A stretch of DNA of 64,000 nucleotides, taken from positions 22,273,781-22,337,780 of the forward strand of contig CM065178.1 of assembly GCA_033026295.1 (NCBI GenBank), written 5' to 3'. How positions within the stretch are numbered: position 1 is the first letter of the stretch; each line of letters begins with the position of its first letter. A program made the translations under genes and the position numbers. A model generated the notes under the pieces. The model saw only the letters and a list, made by a program, of their open reading frames with translations, did no database searches and was not told the origin of the DNA. Source of the DNA: Channa striata (lineage: Eukaryota > Chordata > Actinopteri > Anabantiformes > Channidae). Shown here piece after piece: positions 1-12,300 of this stretch.

Positions 1-620
1 ATTAAAAACTGGCTACCAAATGACCAAAATGAACACAAATAATGGAAGAATTGCAATTATGTAACAAAATGTACAGGCATAAAAAGTTGAAAAACTAATG
101 GTTAAGAACACAAACAGACTCAAATGACAAGACGACAGAAAATGGGCAAAAAGTGTCAGAAAATGAGGCAAACTGGCTGAATATTTAATGACAGAATCCA
201 AATCAAACACAAAACAGCCAAAAACAAGCGCGAAAGAAAAATTAAGTTATTAAATACAGACTCCAAAATGGCAAAAACTGGACACAAAACGGCCACAAAT
301 GAATGCAAATTATCAAAAAAATGGCAAACACTTCCCCCAAAAAAGGCACAAAACCTCCAAAAATAGACATCAAATGAGAAAATAAACCCATACAAGATGA
401 CAAAATACAGACATAAAACATTAAAAACAAATGCAAAACTCCCACAGAGACTCAAATGGCCCAAACTGGACACAAGACGACAGAAAACTGGCACTAAATG
501 TTCAAGTGGTGACTCAAATCTTTCAGAAAATATCCAAAAACAAACACAAAATTGCCAAAAAAAACTGACACGAAACAAAGGTAAAGTTACCACCAACAGA
601 CACAACGTGCCCAGAAAGGA
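1..620 (+). repeat. A/C-rich degenerate repeat block
   Basis: The plus strand is strongly A-rich and T/G-poor, with recurring words such as GACACAAAACGGCC, CAGACTCAAATGACAAGACG and GAGACTCAAATGGCCC. It reads as a decayed minisatellite made of about 30-40-bp units, of a kind common in fish genomes. It ends near a C-run at 626-643. No gene is seen. Confidence 0.55.
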
Positions 621-1247
621 GTGGACCCCCCCCCCGCCCCCCAGTCTTCAGTCCGAATCCCTCAGTGAACACTGATGGATGGATAGATGGATGCAACAAC
701 AAAGTCATAGTTTATTAAATACCAGGCACATAAAGGAAGAACATGTATTATGTGGATCCCAAAAATACGTTTCAACACAATCAGTGTAATAAAGTGTTGG
801 AAAACTTTGATCCGGCTCCTGTAGATTCTGCTGCTCTGAGCTCGGGATCAGACTGAAAAATTAGCCCGGTTAAATCACGAAGCTTCTGAAGAGGGTCGTG
901 TTTGTTTTAAGGTGGTACGGCAACAAAAAAAAAACCCAAAAAACCAAAACGTGTCCAAGTCCGGACAGAGCAGCACCGGGCAGCGGGGGGACGGGGTCGC
1001 ACCCGCAGCTGTAACTGAGCCCAGCCTCACACCGGACTCGACGAAACCGGACCAGGTCCGGCCGTAACACGCGGCGCCGACTCGTCCCGCATTAAGAGCG
1101 GCGCCGTGCTCCGCCGCGCCTCCTTAACTGAGCGCTGGCACTTCATAGCGGGGAGCGCGAAGGAGAGGGTCAGAAAGATCGGTGGGTGGGGACAGAGCCC
1201 GTTTGGGCCGGAGAGAAAAAAGAGTAGAAAAAAAATCACGTGTTCGG

Positions 1248-1257
1248 AGATCAAAGG
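1248..1257 (+). promoter_or_regulatory. Perfect TCF/LEF binding motif
   Basis: AGATCAAAGG is the canonical high-affinity TCF/LEF sequence and lies about 350 bp upstream of the znrf3 start codon, just 5' of the purine tract. It suggests direct beta-catenin/TCF control of this Wnt feedback gene. Occupancy is not shown. Confidence 0.6.
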
Positions 1258-1261
1258 AGAT

Positions 1262-1342
1262 CCGCTTTGTAGAGGAGGAGGAGGAGGAGGGGGAGGGGGG
1301 TGAGAAAGAAAGGGAGGGAGGGCGAGCGAGAGAGAGGGAGGG

Positions 1343-1377
<35 letters not shown>

Positions 1378-1405
1378 AGAGGGAGAGAGAGGGAGAGAGA
1401 GGGAG
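1262..1405 (+). repeat. Polypurine (GGA/GA)n tract in the promoter or 5' UTR
   Basis: The plus strand is almost pure G and A for roughly 140 bases, moving from GGA repeats through runs of 5-6 G to long GA dinucleotide runs. Several GGG runs spaced by single A residues (about 1286-1322) could form a G-quadruplex, and the GA part could form a triplex. The complementary strand gives long but meaningless Ser/Leu/Pro open frames. Confidence 0.85.
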
Positions 1406-1571
1406 CGTTTGCAGGCGGTGTAATTGACAAGACTCGCAGTGGCGAAATAAACACGCTTCAGCCCAGACGCAGCTTTTATCGCACGATCCTGCCTCGTTTG
1501 ACGCATCGGCCACAGCGCGCGACGCCCGGATTTCACGTCGTCGAACCCGATTAATTCATCCGTGTGAAATT

Positions 1572-1607
1572 ATGTCCCGATCGGCGCAGATCCAGCCGGC
1601 AAGATGA
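1572..1607 (+). promoter_or_regulatory. uORF of 11 codons whose stop overlaps the znrf3 start codon
   Basis: An ATG at 1572 (A at -3) opens MSRSAQIQPAR and stops at TGA 1605-1607. That TGA overlaps the main ATG at 1604-1606 in an ATGA arrangement and is immediately followed by the rest of a second ATG (1607). Whether it lies in the mRNA depends on the transcription start, which is not visible, but it is only 32 nt from the main ATG. Confidence 0.6.
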
Positions 1608-1834
1608 TGATTTCGCCAAGGAGAAGCGCAGATCGCGTTCCCGACGCGGTGGTCCTGGTGATCCTGCTGGTCGCCGCTTCTCTTGGTACCGTCTTCGCCA
1701 AGGATACTGCCTTTGTGGAAGTGGTTCTGTTCGAGTCCAGTCCCAGTGGGGATTATACTACTTACACGACTGGCTTGCAGGGACGGTTCTCCAAAGCAGG
1801 AGCCACCATCAGCGCGGAGGGGGAGATCGTTCAA
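1604..1834 (+). CDS. znrf3: znrf3 exon 1: start codon, signal peptide, start of ectodomain (residues 1-77)
   Basis: The exon opens with two consecutive ATGs at 1604 and 1607. The first is chosen because it has A at -3 and opens the same frame. Residues 1-14 are charged and polar, 15-32 are a hydrophobic signal-peptide core (AVVLVILLVAASLGTVFA), and cleavage is likely after Ala32, before KDTAFVEVVLF. The remainder is the first part of the R-spondin-binding ectodomain and ends GATISAEGEIVQ. The exon stops after the Gln codon CAA at 1834 with donor CAA|GTACGT, phase 0. The signal peptide is diverged from mammals, as expected, while the mature ectodomain is almost unchanged. The exon lies in a CpG-rich stretch. 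Confidence 0.95.
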
Positions 1835-4800
1835 GTACGTGCAAAGTGTCTTTTTCTCCTCTCACCGGGAAATGACAAGCCGCAGCCCCGGGAGCCGGAC
1901 TCCGGCTTTACCGAGCTGTCCGTAAAACTTTTCCACGGGGGCTGAGGGGGGGTTCACGGGAGTAGTACACGGCGTGTGTGTGTGTGTGTGAGGATGGTAC
2001 TAAGCTCGCAAGCATATGCGGTCACAAGATGGCTCCTATCTTGTGGAATTCATTCAGTGGGGAAACACGCTCTCGCAGGTTATTTTGTTGATGTCTGGAG
2101 CCCGTCGCGGCGCTGCTCGCCCTCAATTACGGCCCGTGTCCGAACACACGCCACCGGGACGTGTTCTCCTCCAAAGAGCAAAGTTACGAAACGTCCGGCG
2201 CTTCTTCCTCTTTCAAAAAGACGGAAAAGAGAAAGTTCGTCAACTCGCAGCGAGCAGCGTCCGCGAGCGCAACAAAGCCGCCGCCGGGCTGTCGGCGGCG
2301 GTTGTTTGCTCCGGAACCAGCGTGTTAAATGCTTTGTTTTCTTGGCGTTCGGTTCGGGTCGTGTTTGTTTCTGCTCGTTCCGGCACGTTCAGAACACGCA
2401 CGTGAATGTGCGGATGTGGTCCCGTTCCATCCTTCATTTCATGACAAGTGCACTCGGCTGCTGCTCGGTTGTGTTTGGATCCACCGTCCGGCCAACTCTG
2501 GCTCAAGTCTTTTGGTTCTTTGGCTGGTGGGCCAAGAGGTTCGTTTCCGGACCTGCATCACAGTTCTCGTGGAGGCATGAATGCAGTCTGGTTGTTGTAT
2601 GGGATTGAAGCTTAATCATTGCATTTGTTTGCATCTTTTAAATATTCCAACTGTATCTGTAACACTTGAAGTTGATGCAAAACTGACTTTTGATTGACTG
2701 AATGGAATTTAATAGTCGTCAACAACAGCTTTTCCTGTGTTTGGTTATTAACGACCGAGATCCCCACGAGATAAAAGTGTCACATGCATGAATTGAGTCT
2801 CACAAGCCCCGGCAAAGATGATGCTTCACTTTCTGTTTTCATCTTTCCATGAATGCCAGCAGCTTTAGACTTGAAAAAGCAGTCGAGCACTATGAGGTCA
2901 TTGGTGTGTGTGTGTGTGTGTGTGTGTGTGGTGGGAGGACAGGTAACAGTGCAGCCTGTGGAGATGGAGAATTAAAACATGTTTCAGTGCTACAAATTCA
3001 AGTTCACTGCGTTGCCTCAGTTGCTCTCTGCCAGCCGTCAGATGCGATGAGTGAAGACAGCAAAGCCGCTTGCACGCTGCTCTCATCTGCACTGATGCTG
3101 GATTTGCACAGTGGTAGCACAGTCCACTCCACTCCACCCCCCTTCCCCATCCTCTGCCACTCTGCAAGAATGTGCGTATCAGCTTCACGGCAGCATCTTT
3201 TCGGAGCACGTCTGCATCTTTGTTTTCTTCAACGTTCAGACTCTCGCTGTGAAAGAACAATGATGTGCAGGGATCAAAAGCAGGCGATACTCAGCACAAA
3301 AACGGGCCCTGTTTATACACAGTGATGACCATTTGGCGCCACTCGGTAACCACAGAGAAATGTCGGACCTCAGCTTTACGTCGAAAACCACATCTATTTA
3401 GGTTTGCTTTCTTTGCTAACATAGCTTCTGACCACTTAGAGGCTTATATTTTGTCAGGCTATAATGAGGAGCAGTTTGTCCAGCATGGCGCAGTGTCTTG
3501 AATTTCTTGCAGCGTGTATTCTGGTTTTATGAAAGTTAAAAGTGACAACAAATGACAACAGCACGACCTGAGGAGTGTAATTTTACACGGGTATCACGTT
3601 CCCCACTTGCATTTTCTCTACTTGTGAAACAACATTGCAGTAACATGTTGAGAAGTTGCTGCGGTGTTGTAACGGATATAGTCTTACACTGGGATTAGGT
3701 TGAACACAAATATTTAGGTTTTTGTGTGTTCACTTGTCCGCTGTGACCTCTGCAACCATTGCAATTTGAATAGGGTGCTTGATTTGGTCTGTCTGAGGTT
3801 TGTTTGGCCTTCTGGTCGTCGTCTTCTGCGTTGCCTCGCATGTACGCTGCTGGCCAGACCTCAGCAGGTATGGGTTCAAATCCAGGGGAAAGGTGGGGGG
3901 GCTTGGCAGCGTTCCTGAGCAAAGAACCAACCACGATCGCTGTTCATACATTCCCAACTCGCCTTTTGCTAATTCCCTAAAGCTCCCAACCGCTCAGCTC
4001 TGCCTGAAGAGTGCGAAAAGTGGCACATGCGGCCGGGGCCAAAAATAATAAATTAAGTTAATTTGCTTCTCACTCTGCTCTGAGGGGGGAAGCGTGACGA
4101 TGCAGATCGAGCCCCGGTGCCAAACCCCAGGCTTCCCAAACCAGTTCCCTGATTGCTCTAGTGCGACTCCGCAACGCAATCAATGTCTCCTTAAATCATA
4201 TTGTCAAGAAATCAGTGCATGTTTGTCAATAGACGTTTCTCTGTGACGACCTTAAAAAGAGCATATTTAGAGCAGTGGCCCTTAACTCAGGTTCTTGGCA
4301 GCTTGAGCGCTGCAGGTTGTCCGTCGTGCCAGATAGTTAATGCTCTTTACCTCTTGCCCCAGATTTAAATGCTTCCTGAGTAGTCTCCTAGAATGAAAAC
4401 GACTCAGTAAAATTCAGAGGCAGCGATGCTTTGGGCCAAGACAAATTAATTAATTAGCAAAGCTCATGTTTAGAGCGCCGGCACGCGTTTTAAAAATCCC
4501 TTTTCACGTACCAGCAGCAGTTCTGACTTGAGGTGAGGCTGGTTATCACGGTAACGATGGCACGAGGAAATCATCCTGATTGAATCACCCAGGTGTGAAC
4601 ACAGACACCTACGCTGGCATGGGTTGGCGGATCCGTCTGACGCTTTCCAGCTGAAGGAGCTTTGCTTCTACATGTACTGATAATCACTGTGCACGAGGCT
4701 CAGTGATGTTTTTCACACTCGTGTCATCGTTGATTAGAACACGTTTGATTCGAAGGGGAAATGCCATCTGCTGCACCTCATTCGCCGTTGTGCCGGAGTT

Positions 4801-5650
4801 GCCAGGTCGTCTTTCGTGTCGTGAAGATGAGCGGCAGTGCATTGCACGAGTGCACATCTGCCTCTGATTTTGCAGCGAGCCCGTGCTGTCAGCATGTGAG
4901 TGAGGAGTTGAGGCAGGGACGTGGCAGGGGCACTGAGAGGACCAGATGGAACTCATAGTGTTGTCGGCCAGAACCAGAGGGAATAATGTGGCTTTTGCCT
5001 ACATCCTGTCTGAAGGGACGCAGAGCATCCCGTGAATCCACCGTCAGGAAGAAGAGGCTATAGTTTCCCTAACACCCACAAGCTGTTTCACCTTTGAACT
5101 TCATCTCCATGCGCACGAAGTGCCACAAACTGCAGCAGAGAGACTTCATGATGTGGTTCTTTGAAAGTGGCACTTTTTCCCCTGACTGGCCGTGCAGGGG
5201 GAAAGTGGTGGTTTTGAGCTAAGACAACGATGAGCTTAAATACTGGAGCTCCTACCTTGGAGTTGGCAGGAGTTGTGTCGCGCTGCATTTAGACTATAAT
5301 GAGAGCTTTAGTGGTTTAAGGCATCCAGCGCGCTTTCTCACCACAGCCTGGAAACCCCAAGAGGCCATAATGGGCCGGTCCCAGACGGGAGGTGCCAGGG
5401 ACCGGGCCACTCCCAGCGCCAAAGCAACAGTAGCAGTACACAAACGCTGGTTTAAAAGGTTAAAAGTGCTGCTCTCTACTTTTTTCCATTTATTGGCTTG
5501 GCGGTCGCAGCTGTATTTTAAGTGCTATCGTCTCTTAACCGCTACACTGTTTCGCTTTCATGTCCCGGCCAAAGTAATTTGAGGCTGCGTTTCTCCCCTT
5601 TTTGGAATAGAACAGACTAAACTGTTTTTCTCTTTCTCTTGCTTAACACC

Positions 5651-5713
<63 letters not shown>

Positions 5714-8700
5714 CCCCACCAGCAGTCTGCTGTTTTTGATGCAGCCAAACTTTGTCATGTGTCCTATGGGAGCACATGGCAGTGACTTCAAGTGATGATT
5801 ACAACTATTTCTTAACCGCTGTGCACTGATATATTGACACTTCAGCGGTGTCACGGTGCCCTGGCGCCCTGTGAACCACAGCATGCTCAGTCCCTGGACT
5901 TTGGCTGCCAATCTTTCCCCACATTTCTCTTTTTATTTCCTGCAATTCCCCTAGTGTCAAGTCTGCAGTTTACAAATGCATAAATTGCTCCAAAAAATAG
6001 TAAATAAATTAAAAGAATAAGATCCTCGGAGACTATAGTGATGCTTTAAAATAGATTAGTTTGTCTGTGAAACTCAAAAGGTTTTGAAATTAGTCGTGTT
6101 GCAACAGCAGCACCCAACAAATACTACATACTACTAAATTACTTGCAGAGCTCGCACATTTCCATCCATATGTCGGCACTAGTTACACCTGATTTTCGCG
6201 ACAGGTGTGTGAGATCCTGAAAACAGAAATGTTCTGTGTGACAGTTTTTTTAAAGGACACCTTCACTCGTAATGAACGTGCTTCTTTTGGTTCCAGTTTA
6301 AGTAGAAAGCAGATGTAAGTGAACACCATAAAATGACGTTCCTACATTAAAATAAATCTCTACTTCTAAGTGAAAAATGCCTCCAGATGACATCACTTGG
6401 AGGAACCTTCAGTTCAGATTATGTCATCTTGTTGCTCGCACTACAGAGCTTGTAATCATGGTGAACATGCTTTTCCAGAGCTCCCATAGATGATACTATT
6501 TGAACTCCTGTGACGATGAAAAACACCTCTGGGGGATGTCATCTGGAGGAACTTTTTAGCTAGAAGCAGAAAAATATTTTAATATAGGGAAGAAAATTGG
6601 TGAAGTCGCCCTTCAGGTTGCCACCTATAAGCAACGATTGCCCATAGTGACAGTTTAATATGTCAGTCGACCAGCTCCAAACTTCCCACTGGATCTGGTC
6701 GTGTTTATTCAGGCTTTTTTTAATTGTCCGACACGGTTTCCCAAACCAGCAGCCCCTGTTTTTTGGTGTTGTTTTCTCTCTGTTTTGCCCCTGGCTCTGC
6801 TACTCTGTCTTCTCTTGTGTCTTTCTCTCTGAGCCTCTCATTCCCGCTCGCTGCACGGCCCCACCTGGAACAAGTGCATGTTGGTACTGGTGGCCCCAGT
6901 AACTGTTAGTTTCCACTGGGCTGAGCGTCTGAGCTGATCTTTGATGTTCCACTCCAGGAGAGATTAACAGTCACCGCTGCTGCTTTCTCGCTAATATCCA
7001 GGGCTCTCCCAGAGGAGCCCTGTTCCCCCGTGACGCTCTCCTCCTGATTTCTCATTGACTATGTGTCCAAGCTCATTTGTATGAATCACTTGCGTCAGTC
7101 CTGCTTTTACACTCCAATTATAAGGAAATGTTAAATCAGTTTTTACCTCGAGGCTCGGATTTGTCTGTGGTGAAGCACTGTAACCGAATGACACACCTTT
7201 ACAGGCCAAAAAAAAAAAAAGTTTCTCACAGCACCTACCTCCACTCATTTTATCTATGAAGCACATTTGCAACAATGCAAAGCTGAGAAGAGGAGCCCGG
7301 AGTGGGTTTTTCACTTTCTGAATAGGACCTGATGTGTCTGTGTGCGTTGGATGAAACGGCGCTGAAAGGCCCAGTCCATTCCCTCTGCCCACATTTTTGT
7401 CCGCTGACACAGAGGGTCTGCAAAACAAAGGCAAAGGGGTCAAGGGCTATGAAATGACAATGCTCACGGTAGCTCATCCAGGCAGAGGCATGCTTTGTTG
7501 TCATCCAGGAATGTGCTGACTAACGGCAGAAGGCCACCACGCCGGCCTCCTCCCTTTTGTTGTACTTTTTTGCCTATAGACTCGGAAGGTAGCAGCGCAG
7601 GCGGTCCAATTCACTCGGAGTGCTGCAGGCCATCCGCCTCCTGCCCCGCTTAGATCCTTGTGCGTTACGTTCTCCTACTGCTCCCGTTTGTATTCATGCA
7701 AGGAGAGGTCTTATCACGTCTTTGTCCCACACACCTAAGTTCAAGAGCAAAGGGTTCAAAGTTCTTTCTTTTGTGTACATCATCGCACAGTTGTCACGCT
7801 TACATAAAACACAAGGTGCCTTTTGAGGACGATGCTCGCACTAATTCCTCTAGTTATTGTTCATTGAGCCCATTTCTGACTTATGAACATCTGTCTCATC
7901 GGTCATGTTAATAATGTTACTGGTTCTGCTGCCATCTTGGCTTCTCCCCCTTCTTGTTTCTTTTAATGGATTCCTGCACAACAGTGGTCAGGGTCAATTA
8001 CAAGGTGCCAGATGGGGACAAATCAGTTTCAGGTGGAAGCTCTGACCCCATCGTGTTCATCTCTGCTCCCACCTTCTAGTTTCTAGAGACGCTGTGTGTG
8101 TGTGTGTGAGTGTGTTCTCTAACACAATGGGGCCAGAGGCATGATGGATTGGGCTTGCTCGGTTAGATGAGAAGAAGCTGGGTTATCTCTGCATTCTTTT
8201 TTTTTTCTGGCTGGAACACTGCATGTCTTCTCGCTCTGCAGTCAAGATATATTTTCCCACCTCCTCCTCTTCCTGTTGCTAAAGATGCGTCCTAGATTTG
8301 TGAAGTGAAAAATGTGCCTTCTTTTTATGTCGTCCTTGTATCACGGGTATACTGATGGTATTGGGGACGGTGGGTTCTTAGTTTTCTGTTAGGTGTTGTG
8401 TTTGCAGACTATTCTTGCAAAAGTGTTTTTTTTTTTCCAATGACTGGTTTTTTTGAGTACAGTTGTAGAGTTTAATGGTAAAACCTTGACCAGTGCAACC
8501 TCTCAGGATCAGGTGCAGTATTTCCTTTTATGAATCTACACACAGCACATTCACTGACAAACCATGCCAATAAAAGCTCTATAGCACAGCTTGGGAGTTT
8601 GATAAATCCTTCAGAATTCCTTCTGTCCTTCGCCTCGACCCCCATCGGTAGCTCAGGCTATGCCGACTCCTTCTCTAGCCTCCGGACCCTGAACAAGGAG

Positions 8701-8896
8701 GGGCCTGCAGGGCTGGGTGAATAGCTGCAGGGAGTCGTGCTGCGGGTGTAAACCACATGAATGTGCCGCCTGAGCAGATAGGATCAGGCGAGGCGGGGAG
8801 GCCTGGGAGGCCGCGACGCTCGGCTCAGCTCCACGCGCTAACATCAAAGGCAGTGTTGAAGGGGGGGGTGGTGGATTGGAGGAGGGAAGAAGGGGA

Positions 8897-8932
<36 letters not shown>

Positions 8933-9204
8933 GCTGGACTAAACTCTTCAAAGGCCTCTCTGACTAATGCTGGCCCTGATATGCAAGGCTACAAAACTGA
9001 ATGATGATGTAATTGCAGGCCTTTGAGGTAAATCCGCTCCCATGCAAATACAAGTGGAGGTGTTTCCTCGCACAAGCATGGTGAGAAAAATACTTTGAGT
9101 GTGTGGCTGGAGCCAGAGAGTTAAGAACAGCTCTCAGTCGGAGGTGTCAGTTCACCTCTTTACGCTATGCAAATGTAAGGATCCTGGTGACAAGAAGTTT
9201 TTTA

Positions 9205-9279
<75 letters not shown>

Positions 9280-9332
9280 TTATATTTATATTTATATTTA
9301 TATTTATATTTATATATATATATATTTTTATA

Positions 9333-9377
<45 letters not shown>

Positions 9378-12300
9378 ATCTGATTTCAGCACATAAGGTT
9401 AATCCACTGGGCGTTTCTAAAGTACACAACAGGTGAAACAGAGTTGACTCTGTTCTTTGTAAAGTTTATACAGGGCCCGTGTGTGTGTGTGTGTGTGTGT
9501 GCATGCGTGTGTGTGTTTTCATGTACTTGCGTTGTAATGTGTGTTAAACCAAGCATGACCACAGTTCTTTTCAAAATGCCCCCATGATCATCTTGCTGAT
9601 AACTCATTGACAGCTCCCATGACAGGTGAGAGGTGCACACTGCAGGAACGTATCTCACTCGTTGAGAGCGCAGGGCAATAATTCACTGTTGTTGATTCGG
9701 TTTGCCAAAGGTTATTTGCAGGCCTCTGATTGAAGTTCTCTTCGCCCTTGTTTTGTGATTGTGTGTCCTTTTGATGTTAAATTAGCAGTAAACAGCTGCA
9801 CTTTTATTTATTTGGCGCCCGTGCTGAGGTCGGCCTTTTAAATCCTGCGTCCTGAGTCGAACTCAGAGTTGAACTCGGCATTTCCAGCCTGTAGACTGCA
9901 GCAATTCATAGGTGCATGAGAATGGATCAGGTCATGCAAAAAATGCAGGGCTGCAAATAACATTTTTTTCAAATTAATCAATGTGGGTTTCAATGAGCTG
10001 TTCAGGCTGTGGAATGTCAGGAGGATATTTGTGGTTTGCTTTTCGCTGTATGAACTTAACAATTAAAGGGTTTTTATTTTAATTAACTGTCTACCAACTC
10101 TGCCGCTGTGCAAGTGATTGCACAGAATCTGATCGTGACAATTACGTTAATCGCTTCAGTTAATACTTATTTCAGTTAATTGGTTAAAATTGTCTCGAAG
10201 TTTAATTTCCAGATGGGTTTTTGTTCTAGGCTGATTAAGCCAGCCCTTTAAAACATTTAATTACACTTCATTAAAACTCTGAGCTGTTGCTAATGCACGC
10301 TCATCGGCAACTGAACCGCAGAGGATTCTGAGCCAAAGACGTCTTCACCTGCAGTTTCGGAAAATTGCATTTGCACTTGCATCTCCACTGTTATCCACAG
10401 AGTTAATGATCACGATGCATCTATTTCCGTGTCATTTTGCAGATGTGCCTCTAAATGTGCTGCCCTCTGATGAAAACTACAGTTGACTAGCATGCTCTGG
10501 ATGAAGGAAGACTTTGTCAAACCGTGCAGCCTTTGATATTATACAAAACATAGTGGAACTTTATACAAAATGTAATAGAGAAGGAAGAATGCAGTCTCTA
10601 TGTTCTTTATGCACAACTATCTTGACTGTCTGAATGGGAATTTCTGTGTATTTCAAAGTAGAAATTTACCTGAAGTTTGTTCTCTGCGTGTATAATATAG
10701 ATATTCAAATACGACTCTGCAGATCCTCTGTGTAATAAGGCAATCCAGGACTGGAGATATAAAAAAAAAAACAGAAAACGTCCCACAGAAATAGTCGCAC
10801 TGAGGCAAGTATTAATGATGGATTAATGATGTCTAGTCAGTATCTTTAGAGGCCAGTTAGTCTAATGGGTATGACATTTTCTGTCATGCAGATTGTATCT
10901 GCGCACTTGCAGCCCTGCCGTTCCGCCCACCTGCCACCTTCCTGCCCCCAAAAAAAAAAAAAAATCTTAACCTGAGCGTATGTGAAAAGGTCAGAATAAT
11001 TACTCTCGCCAGCTGTGTCCATTTATGTCCCCTTGCATCTGTTCACACGTCACTGTCCCTGTTACTGTCTGTAAAAATGTCAGCATATATTTATTTCTAA
11101 CTTAGATTATAGGTCACTAATGTGAAGGAGATTGGAAGAAATTATCAAAAATATGTGAGCGTGTTTTCGAGATGGAGCATATCATTATTCTTGTCACTGC
11201 ACTTTCTCAATCTCACCCCTTATCCTCTGTTTATCCGGAGCTGTCCTTCTGTCATATGTCACCGTAAAAGCTGCACTCTTCATTTTTTGCAGTTTTTTTT
11301 TTTTAAAGCAACAATATTTTGGCCACTCTCTTTGCTTGGCAGTGTGGGGTCAGTTTCCCCAAACACACTTGGCTCACTAATGATAACTTATCCTTGGACG
11401 TGTCAAGGAATCTAGTTTCTCACAATACTTTTTTTTTTAAAGAAAGGAGAGATCGAGTGGGAGAAGAGAGAAATGACAGAAAAAGATGGGCCAATGCAGC
11501 CCTTTGCTATTCCGTCTCCATCCCACGGGCTTGTGACAAGACATGCCTGTGGCATGTGACAAAGTCAAATTGTCACCCCCAGGGTGACATACACCCTGCA
11601 GGCAGTTCGAAGTAAACACATCCCAAGGAAATGTGGCTCTGAGATTTAGATAGTGGCCTCACCAGTCGGCTGGAGGCATTGTTCTCCCCCATCTAACGAG
11701 AGCAGGAAGATGTGTAATTTGAATATTGTAGATTTATTTATGTTATGATACAGCACCACAAAATTGTTGAGATAGACATAATTAAAGGACTACTTTGACA
11801 TTTTTTTTGTTTAGAGTTAGATGAGAAGATGAAAACCTCATGTCTACATGGAAACAGGAAAACAGATAAAGCGGTTTTATTATGATATGACAGTCCCCAG
11901 GATCAGCTCTGGGATGTGAAGAAGTTTTAGCTTTGTGGCCAAATCACTTATTTTCACTGCTAATATAGAAGCGTGAAGATCATCTGTGTAATTTTTACAT
12001 CAGGAATTCTGGAAGAATTACTTTTTTCTGCACCAATGAGCAACCTTCATAGGAATGAATGAGTTGCATGTTTTGATCCAATCCTGCAGTTACATCCAAG
12101 GCAGAACCAGGCAAGCTGCTTCCCCCTGCTTCCACTCTGAAAAGGAAGTTATTCAAAAGTATCCACAGTGGCCATGGTCTGTCATACAGGAACAAATCCA
12201 AGGACACCACAGAAAAGGACTTTATAGTACAACTCACATGACATTAGTGTTGGCTTGAATAAAAGGCTTTGCAGTGAAGCGATGCATATCTGCAGGCGTA

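Larger units (their letters stand above)
780..1603 (+). promoter_or_regulatory. znrf3: znrf3 proximal promoter and 5' UTR region
   Basis: From about 960 the sequence becomes GC- and CpG-rich, continuing through exon 1 to about 2340. It contains a TCF/LEF core CTTTGATC (805-812), an E-box CACGTG (1237-1242), a perfect TCF/LEF site AGATCAAAGG (1248-1257), a purine tract (about 1262-1405) and an 11-codon uORF (1572-1607). No TATA box is obvious and the transcription start cannot be fixed from sequence. Known biology: ZNRF3 is a negative-feedback target of Wnt/beta-catenin, which fits the TCF motifs. Confidence 0.65.

Noticed and set aside
1027..1536. Minus-strand Ser/Leu/Pro-rich open frames
   Set aside because: Product of the promoter GA/GGA tract read in reverse.
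1976..2608. 210-codon plus-strand open frame just after exon 1
   Set aside because: Lies in the CpG-rich start of intron 1, where stops are rare; no domain and opens in a TG repeat.
3873..3883. Perfect tRNA B-box word GGTTCAAATCC
   Set aside because: No A-box at the right distance and no tRNA fold; possibly a decayed SINE but not supportable.
9099..9396. Ile/Tyr/Phe repeat open frames
   Set aside because: Translation of the TA/TATTTA tract.
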